This document shows positions 7,937-17,667 of a stretch of 22,299 nucleotides of DNA, piece by piece; the stretch's first letter is position 1; each line of letters opens with the position of its first letter. The DNA comes from Acanthamoeba castellanii str. Neff. Its lineage: Eukaryota; Discosea; Longamoebia; Acanthamoebidae. Where the stretch lies: assembly GCF_000313135.1 (NCBI RefSeq), contig NW_004457247.1:3094-25392 (forward strand), written 5' to 3'. The notes beneath the pieces were generated by a model. The model did no database searches and was not told the DNA's origin. It saw nothing but the letters and a program-made list of their open reading frames with translations. Made by a program: the position numbers and the translations under genes.

Positions 7937-10900
7937 ATGGCCCAGAGAGACCCCACGACGGACGAGCAGTATGTGAAGAATCTCGAGAAGGAGGTGCAAC
8001 TCCTGCGGATGCTCAAGGACCTCGAGATTAAGCGGAACGCGGGCCAGGCCCTTGGGGGGGCGCCCGTGATGACGTCAGCCGCCGCCCCCAACCCGCGGCT
8101 GGGCCACGTCGCCCAGCTGCGGCGCGGGCCTCGCGGCAAGAGCGAGAGCTTCTACGTAGTGCGCACCAGCAGCGGCAGCGGCGGCGGCGCCATCGACCCG
8201 CTGGCCAAGCGCGACGGCTATCGCGGCGCGGTCGCTGCGACGGCGCCCGGGGCCGACCGATGGGGCGTACGCAGCGACAAGGAGGTGCGCACCTCGCGCT
8301 TCGACAAGGCCGACGGCCGCGGCAGGGACCAAGGCGACGACGACGACCGCCAGAAGCGCGGGAACAGCCTCGAGCGCAAGGCGGGCCGCGGTGGGCATGG
8401 TGGAGGCGACCGCGGTGGGCGGGACATGGAGCGGGACCGCGACAGGGAGCGGGAGAGGGATCGCGGCGGAAGGGACCGCGAGGAGCGCCGCCCGCGGCCG
8501 CCGGACCGCCGCAACACGACCATGAGCCTGGGCGACTACATGAACCCGAAGGACAAGGCCGCCCAGCGCGGTGGCGGCGGCGGCGGCGGCGTGCCGGCCA
8601 GGTCCCAGTGCACCCCGCTCACCAACCTACTGGAGGAGACCCCGGCCGAGAGCCTCGCCACCGAGCTCATCATCGTCGAGTCGTCTGAGTCCGTCGAGAC
8701 CGCCCTCCAGGTACACACTCTCACACTCTAGCTATACGGTCATTCCACTCATCATCATGCACACACGCACATGCGCCTGCCACACGCAGCTCTTGGGCGA
8801 GTTCCGCTTCACGTCGCTCCCGGTGCGGACCAACGACGGCCGAATGGACAAAATGATCGACATCTACGACGTCAGTACGTTGCGCCCCACGGCGACGCGT
8901 GGCCCAGTCTCTGTCTTTCCTCCTCGGGGGCCACTTACCTCGATGAGTTGCGCGCGTGTGTGTGTCGTCTGTGGCAGTCGCCTATCTCCTGACGCGGGCA
9001 CTGCAGGCGTCCAAAGAGGATCTGCTCTCCAAGATGGGCGAAATCATGACCCAACACACCGTGCACGACGTGCTCAACAGTGCGCCTCGCCCTCTCTTGC
9101 AGTTGAACTGTGACACACACGGTATACACGACACACATGGCCTTACATCTTTCTATTGGGGAGCAGGCATCTCCAAGTACAAGCCGTCGTGGCAGCAGTG
9201 CGGCGTCGGTTCCCGCGATCCGCTGGCCTCGATCGTCAAGGTCCTCAGCAAGGAGATCCAGCAGTTCCCCCTGGGGCCGAGCGGGCACGACGGCAAGGTC
9301 ATCAAGCAAAGCTCCCTGCTGTGGTTCCTCAAGCAGAACTCGAGGAGGTACATCAACACCCTGCGCGGCACCAGTGTCAACTACCTCAGGTACGCCCCCC
9401 CCCACGCCATCTCAACACACGCACACGACACGACACGCACGACGCACAACACGCAACACACGACACACGACACAGGACACGACACACACGAACTCACACT
9501 CTCTTCCCGGTGAACGCCAGGTACCTGACGACCAATTCGACGATGGCGCCCAAGAATACAAAGGTGGTGGAGCTCCTCACGCTGATGGTCAAGAAGAAGT
9601 GCCCCATGGTGGCCATCACCGACAACTCGGGGGCTCTCCTCACCACCTTCAGCTTCTCCTGTCTGCGGGTACGCCATCTATCCAGCAGCAACGCAACGCA
9701 ACGCAGCAGTAACGGTTTGCATACATTCTTTCTTGGTGCAGGGTTTGAACCGCCACAACTGCTCCACCTTGGACATGAACGTGTTCGAGTTCTTTGAGCT
9801 CACCAAGGTACAGCAGTGCCCACCCCAAAGCTCTTGGGTCCAACACAAACTAACAACGCGTCACAATGACCACACACACCACACACACACACCAGCAACC
9901 GGTCCCGGTTCCCGTCTTCTGCGTGCCCAACACGTCGGTGGACACGGTGATCGAGCTCATGAACGAGAAGCAGGGGGAGAACGGCGTGTGGGTCATCAAC
10001 GAGAACAAGCCCGCTCGAGATGCTCCACTGTACAGACCTCATTCGGTTCCTCCTCCTCAAGGAGAAGAAGCAGCGCGAAGACCTCGAAGAGAAGGACCAG
10101 TACCTCGAGTGGGACCGTACGCGCCCCCCGTTCTATTTCTGTGAAATGCCACGTCATCAGCCCACACACCCCCTTATGACGTGGCAGGGCGAGGCCCCAA
10201 AGCCAACACGGTGATTCCCAACTACGCCGACGACCGGGACAACGACCGCAGGGACCGCCGGAGCAGGAGCCGGGAGCGCAGCCGCGGGGCTGCGAACAAT
10301 CGGGGCCGCCGGAGCAGGAGCAGGAGTAGGAGCCGCACGCGCAGCTGCAGTCGCAGCTCGAGCCGCGGCCGCCGATCAAGGCGCACCCCGAGCCGGAGCC
10401 GGAGCCGCACGCGCAGCCGGAGCCGCAGCCCGCGGGATCGAGGCAGGCGCGACCGGCGAAGCCGGAGCCGCAGCCCGCGCAGGAGCCGCAGCCGCAGCAG
10501 GGAGAGGCGAGGCCCAGGCAGGCGGCAGTACGGCGATAGCGACAGCGACGACGACCTGGCACCCAACATCCGGAGCGGTGGTGGTGGCCCGGCGCCGAGG
10601 CGCGGCTCGATGCGCAGGGGGCGTGACGCGGACGGCGGCTTCGAGGACGGGCACTACGACGACCGCGACGACGAGGGCGCCGGCGGCCGCAGGCGCGCAC
10701 CGTCGAGCTTGAACAATAACAATAACAACAGCGAGGAGACGACGACCAGTGGTACGGTGTACCTGACCCACCAGGGCTGGATGTGCAAGAGGAGCCCCGC
10801 CTTCCACAAGAAGTGGCAGAGGAGGTGGTTCGAACTGCGCGGCAACGTGCTCGTCTACTTCCGTGACGTCAAGGTGCCTCTTTCTCTCTCGTGCGCGTGT

Positions 10901-11232
10901 GCGGTGATGCGTGTGTGTCGTGTGTCGAGGTGCGTGTGTGCAATAAACTAACGACGAACGGCCGATACACAGGACAAGTCGGAGGCGTGTGGATCGATCA
11001 TGCTCAACAACCACTTCGAGGTGGTCGACGGCCAGGACAACGAGTTTGCGCTCAAGATGATGAAGAGGACCTACATCCTCCAGGTACGCTGCTTCCTACT
11101 TTCTGCTTGCCCTGGCCAAGCCCCCGCACCACTCACACATGTTGTGTGGTCATTACCCAGGCCCCAACTGAAAAGGAGAAGACCGACTGGATGAACATCC
11201 TGCAGCGCGCCAAGCAGCTGCCCGAGCCTTGA
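7937..11232 (+). CDS. CBS-repeat, RS-domain and PH-domain fusion protein
   Basis: Exons: 7937-8710, 8790-8874, 8978-9079, 9167-9389, 9521-9668, 9742-9807, 9896-10116, 10188-10873, 10973-11083, 11161-11232; all are GT-AG and in phase except for one extra base at 10010-10012. Corrected length is about 828 residues. Domains in order: a short N-terminal coiled coil, a Gly/Arg/Asp-rich disordered part, then CBS-like repeats as in AMPK-gamma/SNF4 (helix ends seen: MIDIYDVIAYLLTRA, QSSLLWFLKQN, LHCTDLIRFLL). An RS domain of about 100 residues follows, and a C-terminal PH domain (GWMCKRSPAFHKKWQRRWF to DWMNILQRAKQL, with the conserved tryptophan). CBS pairs usually bind adenosine nucleotides, RS domains mediate splicing-factor contacts and nuclear speckle targeting, and PH domains bind phosphoinositides or proteins. 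The combined function is unknown; a nucleotide-sensing adaptor is only a guess. Confidence 0.82.
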
Positions 11233-11460
11233 GCTCACTCCACTTAGGAAGAACGGAGACCTGGAGAACTACCTACATCCCTGTTTATTCATCATTCATT
11301 GTATCGCACAAAAACCGGCTCCTTTCCACCGAAAACTATTCCTGGCTCTAACTGTAGTCTCGATGAAAGCTGGCCCAACAACCGGCCGCACCCAGCGCGA
11401 GAGAACCAAAGTCATCGCCCCCTCGCCAGGCCAACACTCAACACAACTCGAGCAGCCAAC

Positions 11461-11807
11461 ATGTCGCAGCAGCAGAAGCCCAAGAGCTCCATCCAGCCCA
11501 TCCAGGACGTCCTCGACAAGGGCGTTGAGCTCGGTGGTGCGTGGCCCCTGCCTCTCCTCTTGTGATGTCCTGCACAGGGAGTTGATGATAGTGCACAGTG
11601 CCCAAGGATGCAGTGAATCCGGATATGAAAGTGGACTTGTCCCAGGGCCGGGCGTTCCCAGCCAACCGGGGCAAGAAGGGGGGGATGAAGAAGTACGATG
11701 CAAGGCTCAACATGCACCCCGAGAAGGACACCATCAAATATCGCAAGGGACCCGATGACAACAAGAAGTACAAGGGCAGGGAAGACCTCTTTGCCAATCA
11801 GGAGTGA
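11461..11807 (+). CDS. Small basic protein of unknown function (93 aa)
   Basis: Two exons, 11461-11533 and 11599-11807, are joined by a 65-nt GT-AG intron in phase 1. The start ATG follows a C-rich leader (GAGCAGCCAACATG). The protein is hydrophilic and Lys/Asp-rich with a central Gly/Lys stretch (NRGKKGGMKKYD) and no membrane segment, cysteines or zinc motif. GC-ending codons dominate in both exons, and an AATAAA follows 6 nt after the stop, which supports a real short gene. It starts 228 nt after the upstream gene on the same strand and converges on the ubiquitin ligase gene. I do not recognise the family. Confidence 0.72.
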
Positions 11808-11813
11808 GAGGCC

Positions 11814-11819
11814 AATAAA
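11814..11819 (+). promoter_or_regulatory. Poly(A) signal AATAAA
   Basis: AATAAA lies 6 nt after the stop codon of the 93-residue protein, on the same strand. A second AATAAA lies at 12030-12035 in the same convergent intergenic region and could be an alternative site. Confidence 0.5.
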
Positions 11820-12059
11820 GCTCGCCAATGGAATGTGCAAGAGGGTGAGGCTGTTCAACGACTCTTCTTTACAAAACGCAGGAGTGCGGCTCACGACGAA
11901 CGTCGCAGCGTACGCGCAGTGGAACCCTTCCTTCTTCGTCATCACGACATGTGTCGCGTGAGGCTCAACTCTTGGCCCTCAAAACCGCCTCTGTGCGGCA
12001 GAGGCCTTGTGCAGCTACGCCGCCGAGGCAATAAATAGTCCAGGGATGGTGGCCGGGGT

Positions 12060-15024
12060 CTATGGGTAGGGCAGTGGCCTACGGCAGGTGGGGCACTCCA
12101 TCTTGAACTCCTGTGCAATGCCAACCCACACCAAATTAGTTTTGGCTCCTGCGTGTCGTGTGTGCGTTCGTGTGTGGGTGCGCGGTGATGATGGTGACGC
12201 GTACCATCCACTGCTCAAGGCAGTTCTGGTGGAAGAGGTGGTTGCATGGCGTCACCATGTAGTCTCGCTGGTTGGGCAGCACCACGCTCATGCAGATGAC
12301 GCACTCCTTCGACTCGCCTTGCTCGGCGTCAACATGTACAGGCCGTTGGTAGTCGTACTTGTCGGGCAGGAACTGTTGGAGGTGGACGGAGAGAACGTGA
12401 GCGTGCCGATCACTGGGAGAGGGAGGGAGCAGATAATAGCGAACACGTACCCGTCGAGGGAGGAACCAGCGAGGACCAAGAAGGTCTTGGGTGAACAAGA
12501 CGAACACCTGCAGCAGCAGATACCTGATGGTGGCGTGTGCGTGAGCCACACCACTCTTCGTACTCTTGAACGAAAGAGGAGGAACGTACGCGGCCAGCCA
12601 GGAAAGAAGGTTGTAGTTGGGCTGCACGTGAAGGAAGTTGTACGGACAGCCGTAGAAGTCTGCAAGTGTGGAACGGCGAGAATGAGCTATTCGGGGCATA
12701 CGGTGCCTCGCAGGGCAGTCACAAGGACGGAGGAAGAACGTACACATGGGGATACACAACCGCGTGAGGGTCATTCCGACCACATACTTCTTGAGCAGTG
12801 CATTGCGATGGAACTATAACATGAAGAAAAAATGACGGAAGAGACATGGGCACACACTCGGTAAGACGCCGCGCAGTAAACATAGTTGGTTGGTTTATCG
12901 TGGGGTAGGTGTGAGTACCTGGGTGGCGTTGCAGAAGATCTGGGGGATCCAAATGGAGTAGAGCATGAAGAGACCCAAGTAAAACATGCCGTGGAAGTAA
13001 TACACCACCACGAAGCCGGTGAAGATGACAGTGTCTGCACGGCATCATTGGAAATTGAAGGAGAGATGAGGACCCCAACGCGCGTGCACCGGGGACCGGG
13101 GGGGGGAACGTACAGAAGCGAATATAGAGTTGGCCGAGCTTCCGCCTCACTGCCCGCCATCCAGCGGCGAACGTCTCGGGGTTGCGGGCCTTGAAGATGA
13201 GAAGGAGATAGCGCATCTCGAAGATGGAGAAGAGAACGAATTTGAAGAACGCGGCCGTGGCGTAGGGATTAAATACAGATTCTGTGTTCACAACAAGTTT
13301 AAAGAGATGGGTGAGTGCCCCATCAGCTAGTGGATATGCGCCCAGAGAAGAGAGAGAGAGAGCAGCAGCAGCAGCAGCAGCAGCAGCCAGCGACTACGCA
13401 CCGATTACGATGCCAGCGGTGAGATGGATGAGGCAGAGGTAGGAGTCCATCACCGCTTGAGCGCCGATGGTCAGTAGCGACACCTTTGCAACTCCCTGTA
13501 AGTGCACAAGATGGACCAATTAATTAAGAACAATACGAGTTCAAATGCAAGAGAAGCGGGAGGGTCGATGAGCATGGCTCGCGCGACTACGTACCGACTG
13601 TGTGTTGGTGGCTTCCATTTGCTTAATGAGCAGGAGGATCTGAATGCAGGTGACGAAGGTGACCATGATGACGTAGTTGGTGGCCTTCCGGTAGTAGGTG
13701 TCGAATTGGATGGAGGACACCTCAGCCACGAGCACGGAATCGCAGTTGGGACTGTGCATGATGCCCTTCACGTCCATGATCGGCTTCGCCGCATCGTCGT
13801 CATCTGGAGGGGAGACAGCCCAGATAGAAAGAAGGATAGGAAGAAGCGTGAGCGGTAGTTCAAGTCATCCATCTGATGTTCAGCTTGGGTTGACACTACA
13901 GTACCTCCGTTCCTCGTGGCCTTGTCGAGCTGGAACGGTGACGGCTTGGCTTTGAACAGTATTTGGAAGTAGCACTGATTCATCCCGGCAGCCGCCGCGC
14001 TGGAATTGGTCGCTGCTCATCCCGATCGGTCAGCAAGAGAGGTATACGGGTGGGGAGCTGAGAGTGGCAGAGGAGGCACGGAGGGCTTACCGGCAAGAAG
14101 CTTGGGAATGCTGCCAGCTTGGGCGATAGCGTCGTGCACGGTGCTATCGTTCTTCAGCGTGAGCATGAAGTCTTGAATGATGGGCGATGCACCACTGACA
14201 GAACAGAGAGCTCATTAGCACTGACTCGATGTAGGCATCATGGGGTGAAGCGCTGGAAGAGAAGGAAGGGGCCAAATACTGCTTGGAGTGTACGGGATTG
14301 GCGATGAGGAAGAGATCGCCAGGGTTCCAGAAGTACAGCCCCTGCAGTACGAAGTGCTGCGTCTTGTCCGTTGTCCAGATGCCATTGCGCAGCACCATCT
14401 CGCCCTGTGTGCACGCGAGCCCGCGCAAAGAAAAGGGGGAGTGGCGTGAGCAAACCGAGCCTGGCGCCAGCAGCTCGTGCTCAGGTACCTGAACGACGTC
14501 GATGTTGGTAAGAGGCGTGGGCTTGTTGACGATCTGGAAGAGCAGATGACCAGATCTTTCGGTGAATTCGAACATAAGCTTGGGTCCTGGCCCCTCTTGT
14601 TTGCCGGACGTGGCGTGGGCAGCGTCATCTTCCGGCTGCCCGTCTTCTTGTGTTGGCTTTCTATCGACATTGCTCTCCCACACGCCTAATGAACAGGCTC
14701 TTGAGAAGCTGCATCCACAGAGATGGAGGATGCATCACGCGTACCTTTGTAGAAGTCGGAAATGTTCCGTGGCGGCCTGAAGTTAAAGATGTTGGAGTAG
14801 TTGAGGCTATGTTGCTGGTGCTCGATGATTTCCAGAAAATCCGAAGGGGTCTGATGGGTCGAAGCTTATCGTTAATTACGAATTTGGGGGGGGGGTGTGA
14901 TGGTGAGACGCACGTCAGGTGGAGGTGATTCGCCCGAAGGCACACAGAAGGCGATAGAGGAGAGGTAGGCAAGGCAGAGTATGAGGAGCAGAGGTCTGCA
15001 GACTGATCGGATGTGTTCTATCAT
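12060..15024 (-). CDS. Tul1/Dsc1-type transmembrane RING-H2 E3 ubiquitin ligase
   Basis: Fifteen exons in transcript order: 15024-14914, 14850-14745, 14685-14489, 14404-14280, 14194-14091, 14012-13905, 13803-13595, 13495-13402, 13281-13114, 13034-12919, 12813-12744, 12659-12590, 12523-12451, 12372-12205, 12110-12060. All junctions are GT-AG and the total is exactly 589 codons plus stop. A hydrophobic signal peptide (about residues 8-31) is followed by a large lumenal domain, about seven membrane segments, and a C-terminal RING-H2: CVIC, then CNHLFHQNC, then CPTC, all eight ligands present. LLGPRWFLPRR before the RING is typical of Tul1/Dsc1 and of plant FLY1/FLY2. These enzymes ubiquitinate membrane proteins in Golgi, endosome or related membranes. 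The donor of exon 4 (14280) was chosen because it alone keeps phase; the other joins were straightforward. Confidence 0.9.
13349..13386. repeat. Compound microsatellite (AG)7(CAG)8
   Basis: Seven AG units (13349-13362) run directly into eight CAG units (13363-13386). The repeat lies in the intron 13282-13401 of the ubiquitin ligase gene, near its donor, and is transcribed as CTG followed by CT, which could add to the pyrimidine content of the intron. It is not coding. Confidence 0.85.
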
Positions 15025-15314
15025 TTTTTTTTCCTTGTTATCTATTTATCTGTGTATCTATCTGTTTGGATGAGCAAATTTGTTCACACCCCTGTGCAGC
15101 TTGTTGATGCGAACAAGGCCAAGCGTGACTGTTGTAATGCAGAGAATCCTTGCAGATAAACAATTTGTGCAATCTGGGCGAAAGTGTGAGAAAGAAAAGT
15201 CTGCGGATGTGACGTGGCCGCACGCCTTCCCACGCCCGACCATCGTGCCCACGCCACGTCGGCTTGTGGTAAGGTGCAAGTTTGTTTAGTTGAGAGTGCT
15301 GGCCCAAGGCTGCA
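15025..15314. other. Intergenic region between two minus-strand genes, with ACGT-core inverted repeat
   Basis: This 290-nt stretch is the 5' flank of the ubiquitin ligase gene and the 3' flank of the phosphatase gene. Near the ligase start it is AT-rich, with a T9 run and TATC-like repeats (about 15040-15065). Further out, GACGTGGC (15211-15218) and GCCACGTC (15253-15260) form an 8-bp inverted repeat with a 34-nt spacer. Each arm holds an ACGT core, a possible regulator site. No RNA gene was recognised. Confidence 0.4.
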
Positions 15315-15797
15315 TCACGCGTTGGGGCGGGTAGCGAGAACGCTGGAGAAGAAGCCTCTCACCCCGTCCTCCACGATGTCGAACACCACTTCGAAGGACG
15401 GATGGCCGTAGTAGGGGTCTGGCACGTCCTCGCCTCGGTGCTGTTCGCTGTGTGCTAGCAGGAGCGAGAGCTTGTGGGCGTGCTCTGGTGGGCACTTGCG
15501 CTTGAGGTCGCGTAGGTTGGAGGCGTCCATCGCCACGATGTAGTCGAACTCGTCGAAGTCGCTCTTCCTCACCTTCCGTGCGCGGTGGTCCGTGATGTCG
15601 ATGCCACGCTTGCGCGCGACGGCGACAGAGCCGTGGTGCGCCGTGTCTCCGGCGTGATGGTCGCACGTGCCGGCGGAGTCGACCACCACCTTGAGTGACC
15701 TCTCCTGCTGCGCGGCCATTTTCTTGCCCACACCGTAGGCCAGGGGCGACCTGCATATGTTGCCCAAACACACAAACAGCACCTTCACCTCGCCCAT
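15315..15797 (-). CDS. Low-molecular-weight protein tyrosine phosphatase
   Basis: Intronless, 160 residues, the normal size for the family, which removes phosphate from tyrosine residues in the cytosol. The signature P-loop is at the N-terminus (VLFVCLGNICRSP; nucleophile Cys10, Arg16) and the general-acid loop DPYYG is near the C-terminus. The SAGT and YIVAMD segments are also typical. The start at 15797 (MGEVKVLF) was chosen because it puts the P-loop at the usual position. An in-frame ATG further upstream (MKSEILKRKHEEKK) would add an atypical Lys-rich lead and lies in AT-rich DNA. The gene is divergent from the coiled-coil gene starting at 16056, with about 258 nt between the two starts. 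Confidence 0.93.
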   Translation of the reverse strand: MGEVKVLFVCLGNICRSPLAYGVGKKMAAQQERSLKVVVDSAGTCDHHAGDTAHHGSVAVARKRGIDITDHRARKVRKSDFDEFDYIVAMDASNLRDLKRKCPPEHAHKLSLLLAHSEQHRGEDVPDPYYGHPSFEVVFDIVEDGVRGFFSSVLATRPNA

Positions 15798-16055
15798 CTT
15801 CTTCCTCGTCGAATAGCAAAAAAAACCCCCAACTTTCTTTTCTTCATGTTTTCTTTTCAGTATCTCACTTTTCAAGCATTTCGTACTTCGAAAGTGAGTT
15901 TGGGAAACATAAGTGAAATTGTGGTTAATCCAAAGTTCGTTGAAAGAGGGCGAACGAGGTTGGGCGTGACTTGCTTGGCGCCAACAACGGGAACTCTCAC
16001 TACACGCCTAGCTGTTGGAATACATTGGATCAAAGTCTGGATTCTGAGCGGGGGT

Positions 16056-16877
16056 ATGAAGCTACTCTCGTCGTTCATCATTCCCGAGGCCGTCGTGCGC
16101 AATCCACACGCGTCCCTCTTCGTGCTATTCATTTCTGCATTCACACTGTTCGCGCTTACGGGCGAGGACAACGACCTCATTCGACCAAGGCGAAAGAAAT
16201 CACTCTTCAAGCGTATCTTCCATGTCTTTGGTGAAGATGAGAGCCCTACACTCGACGTGCAGGTACGGCACCGCCACGCCCCCTCCGGCACTCGATGTTA
16301 ATATAATATTGTGAACATTACAGGGCGTAGTAGAGGGCACGGCTTTGGCGGCAATGGCCGAGGAGCAAGATCCCGCTGCCATTCAAGAGGCACTGGAGAA
16401 GCTGGTCAAGCAGCTGGAGCAAGAACTGTGCAACGAAAGGCAGGACAAGGAGCGAATGCACGAAAGCATGAAGGTGCGCTACATCTCACAGATTATTAAA
16501 AATTCTCGCCAATTAATTTATGCTTTTTTGAACAGAAAGAAGAGATGCTGCGACAAGAAGCCGAGGAGGACCTGGAATTGGTGAAGCAAGAGTTGAATCG
16601 CCAGGTCCAGCTCTACCGGGTCCACATGCGAGAAGAGCGGGAGAAGGTGATCGCGTTGGAGAAGGAGCTGCAGGGCCAGTCAATCCACACACAACAGCTC
16701 GAAGCGATGCTCCAGCTACGCGACGGGCAAATCGAGGAGCTCGAGGAGTCTCTTCGGCAAGCGGCCGACCAGGAGAAGGGGCGCAGCGCAACTCAGCTTA
16801 ACGGAGAAGGCAGCGGATCGCCATCGCCCAACTCCTCCCGGAGTGCAGACAAGAAGCGAGTATTCACCATCATGTAG
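16056..16877 (+). CDS. Membrane-anchored coiled-coil protein
   Basis: Exons 16056-16262, 16324-16473 and 16536-16877 are joined by two short GT-AG introns in phase 0, giving 232 residues. One hydrophobic segment (about residues 18-36, SLFVLFISAFTLFALTG) is followed by a basic stretch (RPRRKKSLFKR), as in a signal-anchored protein with a cytosolic tail. The rest is a Glu/Lys/Gln coiled coil of about 100 residues, then a Ser/Gly/Asn-rich tail ending KKRVFTIM. The ATG at 16056 was preferred. The frame stays open upstream to an ATG at 15846, but that would run into the shared promoter region and add a poorly coding lead. Such architecture recalls Golgi or ER tethers, but no family was recognised. 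Confidence 0.68.
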
Positions 16878-17667
16878 AGGGCCATCGCCATCAGCAAACC
16901 TCTCCCGACCGAGTCGACGTTTCTCAACAGCCCAACGTCACTCGCCACAGGCACCTTCCCGGATAGCGAACTCGGCCTGTGTCGCTACGTCCCCCATTCT
17001 CTTCTTCTCATTCTCCTCTCTCTCTCTCTCGCGTTCACAGCCATTGACCTTGCCGCTCTGGCTCGTGTTTCCTTCCTGTCTCTCTTTCTGTCCGGTCATC
17101 CTGCTCAACACGTTCCTGGTGGTGCTTTGGTGTTGTAAATAAATCACAGGCCTGCATCAGCAACGTCGTACCTTCGCCTCCTCCCTTGGTGTGGTGAGAT
17201 GGTACAGGGGCAAGCACACGCGCGCATGTGTCATTGGATCTCCCTGGCAACTCGTAGTCAGTTGCCATGCAGTTCGGCAGCTAGCTGTGTCGATCATTCA
17301 CAGCCCAGCAGGAGGAGGGTACCGCTACCACCTCCTCCACCACTTCAGTTGCTTCCGCTGATGGGGTGAAGCACATGGTATGGGGAATAGCTCAGAGGTG
17401 CCGGTGTGGTCGGCCCCACGGGCATTTCCACCAGTGGCGATGCCCGGCACGCCCAGATTAGGCGGCCACATTTCGAATTTGGGATCTGCCCGCGCGCAAA
17501 AACCAGCACAACGCTAAACCGGAGCAACGAAGCCCAGCAACGGCCAACAACGGCAAGTAACCATAAACAACCTTCTCTCTCGAGGGTCTCCCCCGGTTCC
17601 TCGCCTCCACGCGCTATCTGCATCGAACGGACGCGGAGGGTGAAGTGAGCGGGAGAGATTACACCGC
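16878..17667. other. Intergenic region, coiled-coil gene to RhoGAP gene
   Basis: This 790-nt stretch shows no convincing coding sequence on either strand. A pyrimidine-rich stretch (about 17000-17110) and AATAAA at 17138-17143 suit the 3' end of the coiled-coil gene. A 7-bp inverted repeat (GGCAACT 17246-17252 with AGTTGCC 17260-17266) and a GGAGGAGG/CCTCCTCC pair (about 17310-17338) lie in what should be the promoter side of the RhoGAP gene. No TATA box was clear and no RNA gene was recognised. Confidence 0.5.
17138..17143 (+). promoter_or_regulatory. Poly(A) signal AATAAA
   Basis: AATAAA (within GTAAATAAATC) lies about 260 nt after the stop of the coiled-coil gene and follows a pyrimidine-rich stretch. 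It is the best 3' end signal in this gap. Confidence 0.4.

Noticed and set aside
9390..9520. CACACGACACG-type repeats as a possible tandem-repeat array or CRISPR
   Set aside because: The units are short, irregular and confined to an intron between CBS exons. There are no constant repeats with unique spacers.
11534..11598. Intronic C/D snoRNA candidate (TTGATGATAG)
   Set aside because: The intron is only 65 nt and has no D box or terminal stem at a fitting distance.
12136..12665. Plus-strand frame over the ubiquitin ligase exons
   Set aside because: The minus strand gives a perfect RING-H2 and Tul1-like sequence with splice sites on every exon; the plus-strand frame is an antisense artefact.
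13363..13386. (CAG)8 as a polyglutamine coding stretch
   Set aside because: It falls in an intron of a minus-strand gene, between exons that join in phase without it.
15846..16055. N-terminal extension of the coiled-coil membrane protein
   Set aside because: The frame is open, but codon use is poor, it has splice-like pyrimidine-AG sequence right after the ATG, and it would use up the divergent promoter. Kept only as an alternative start.
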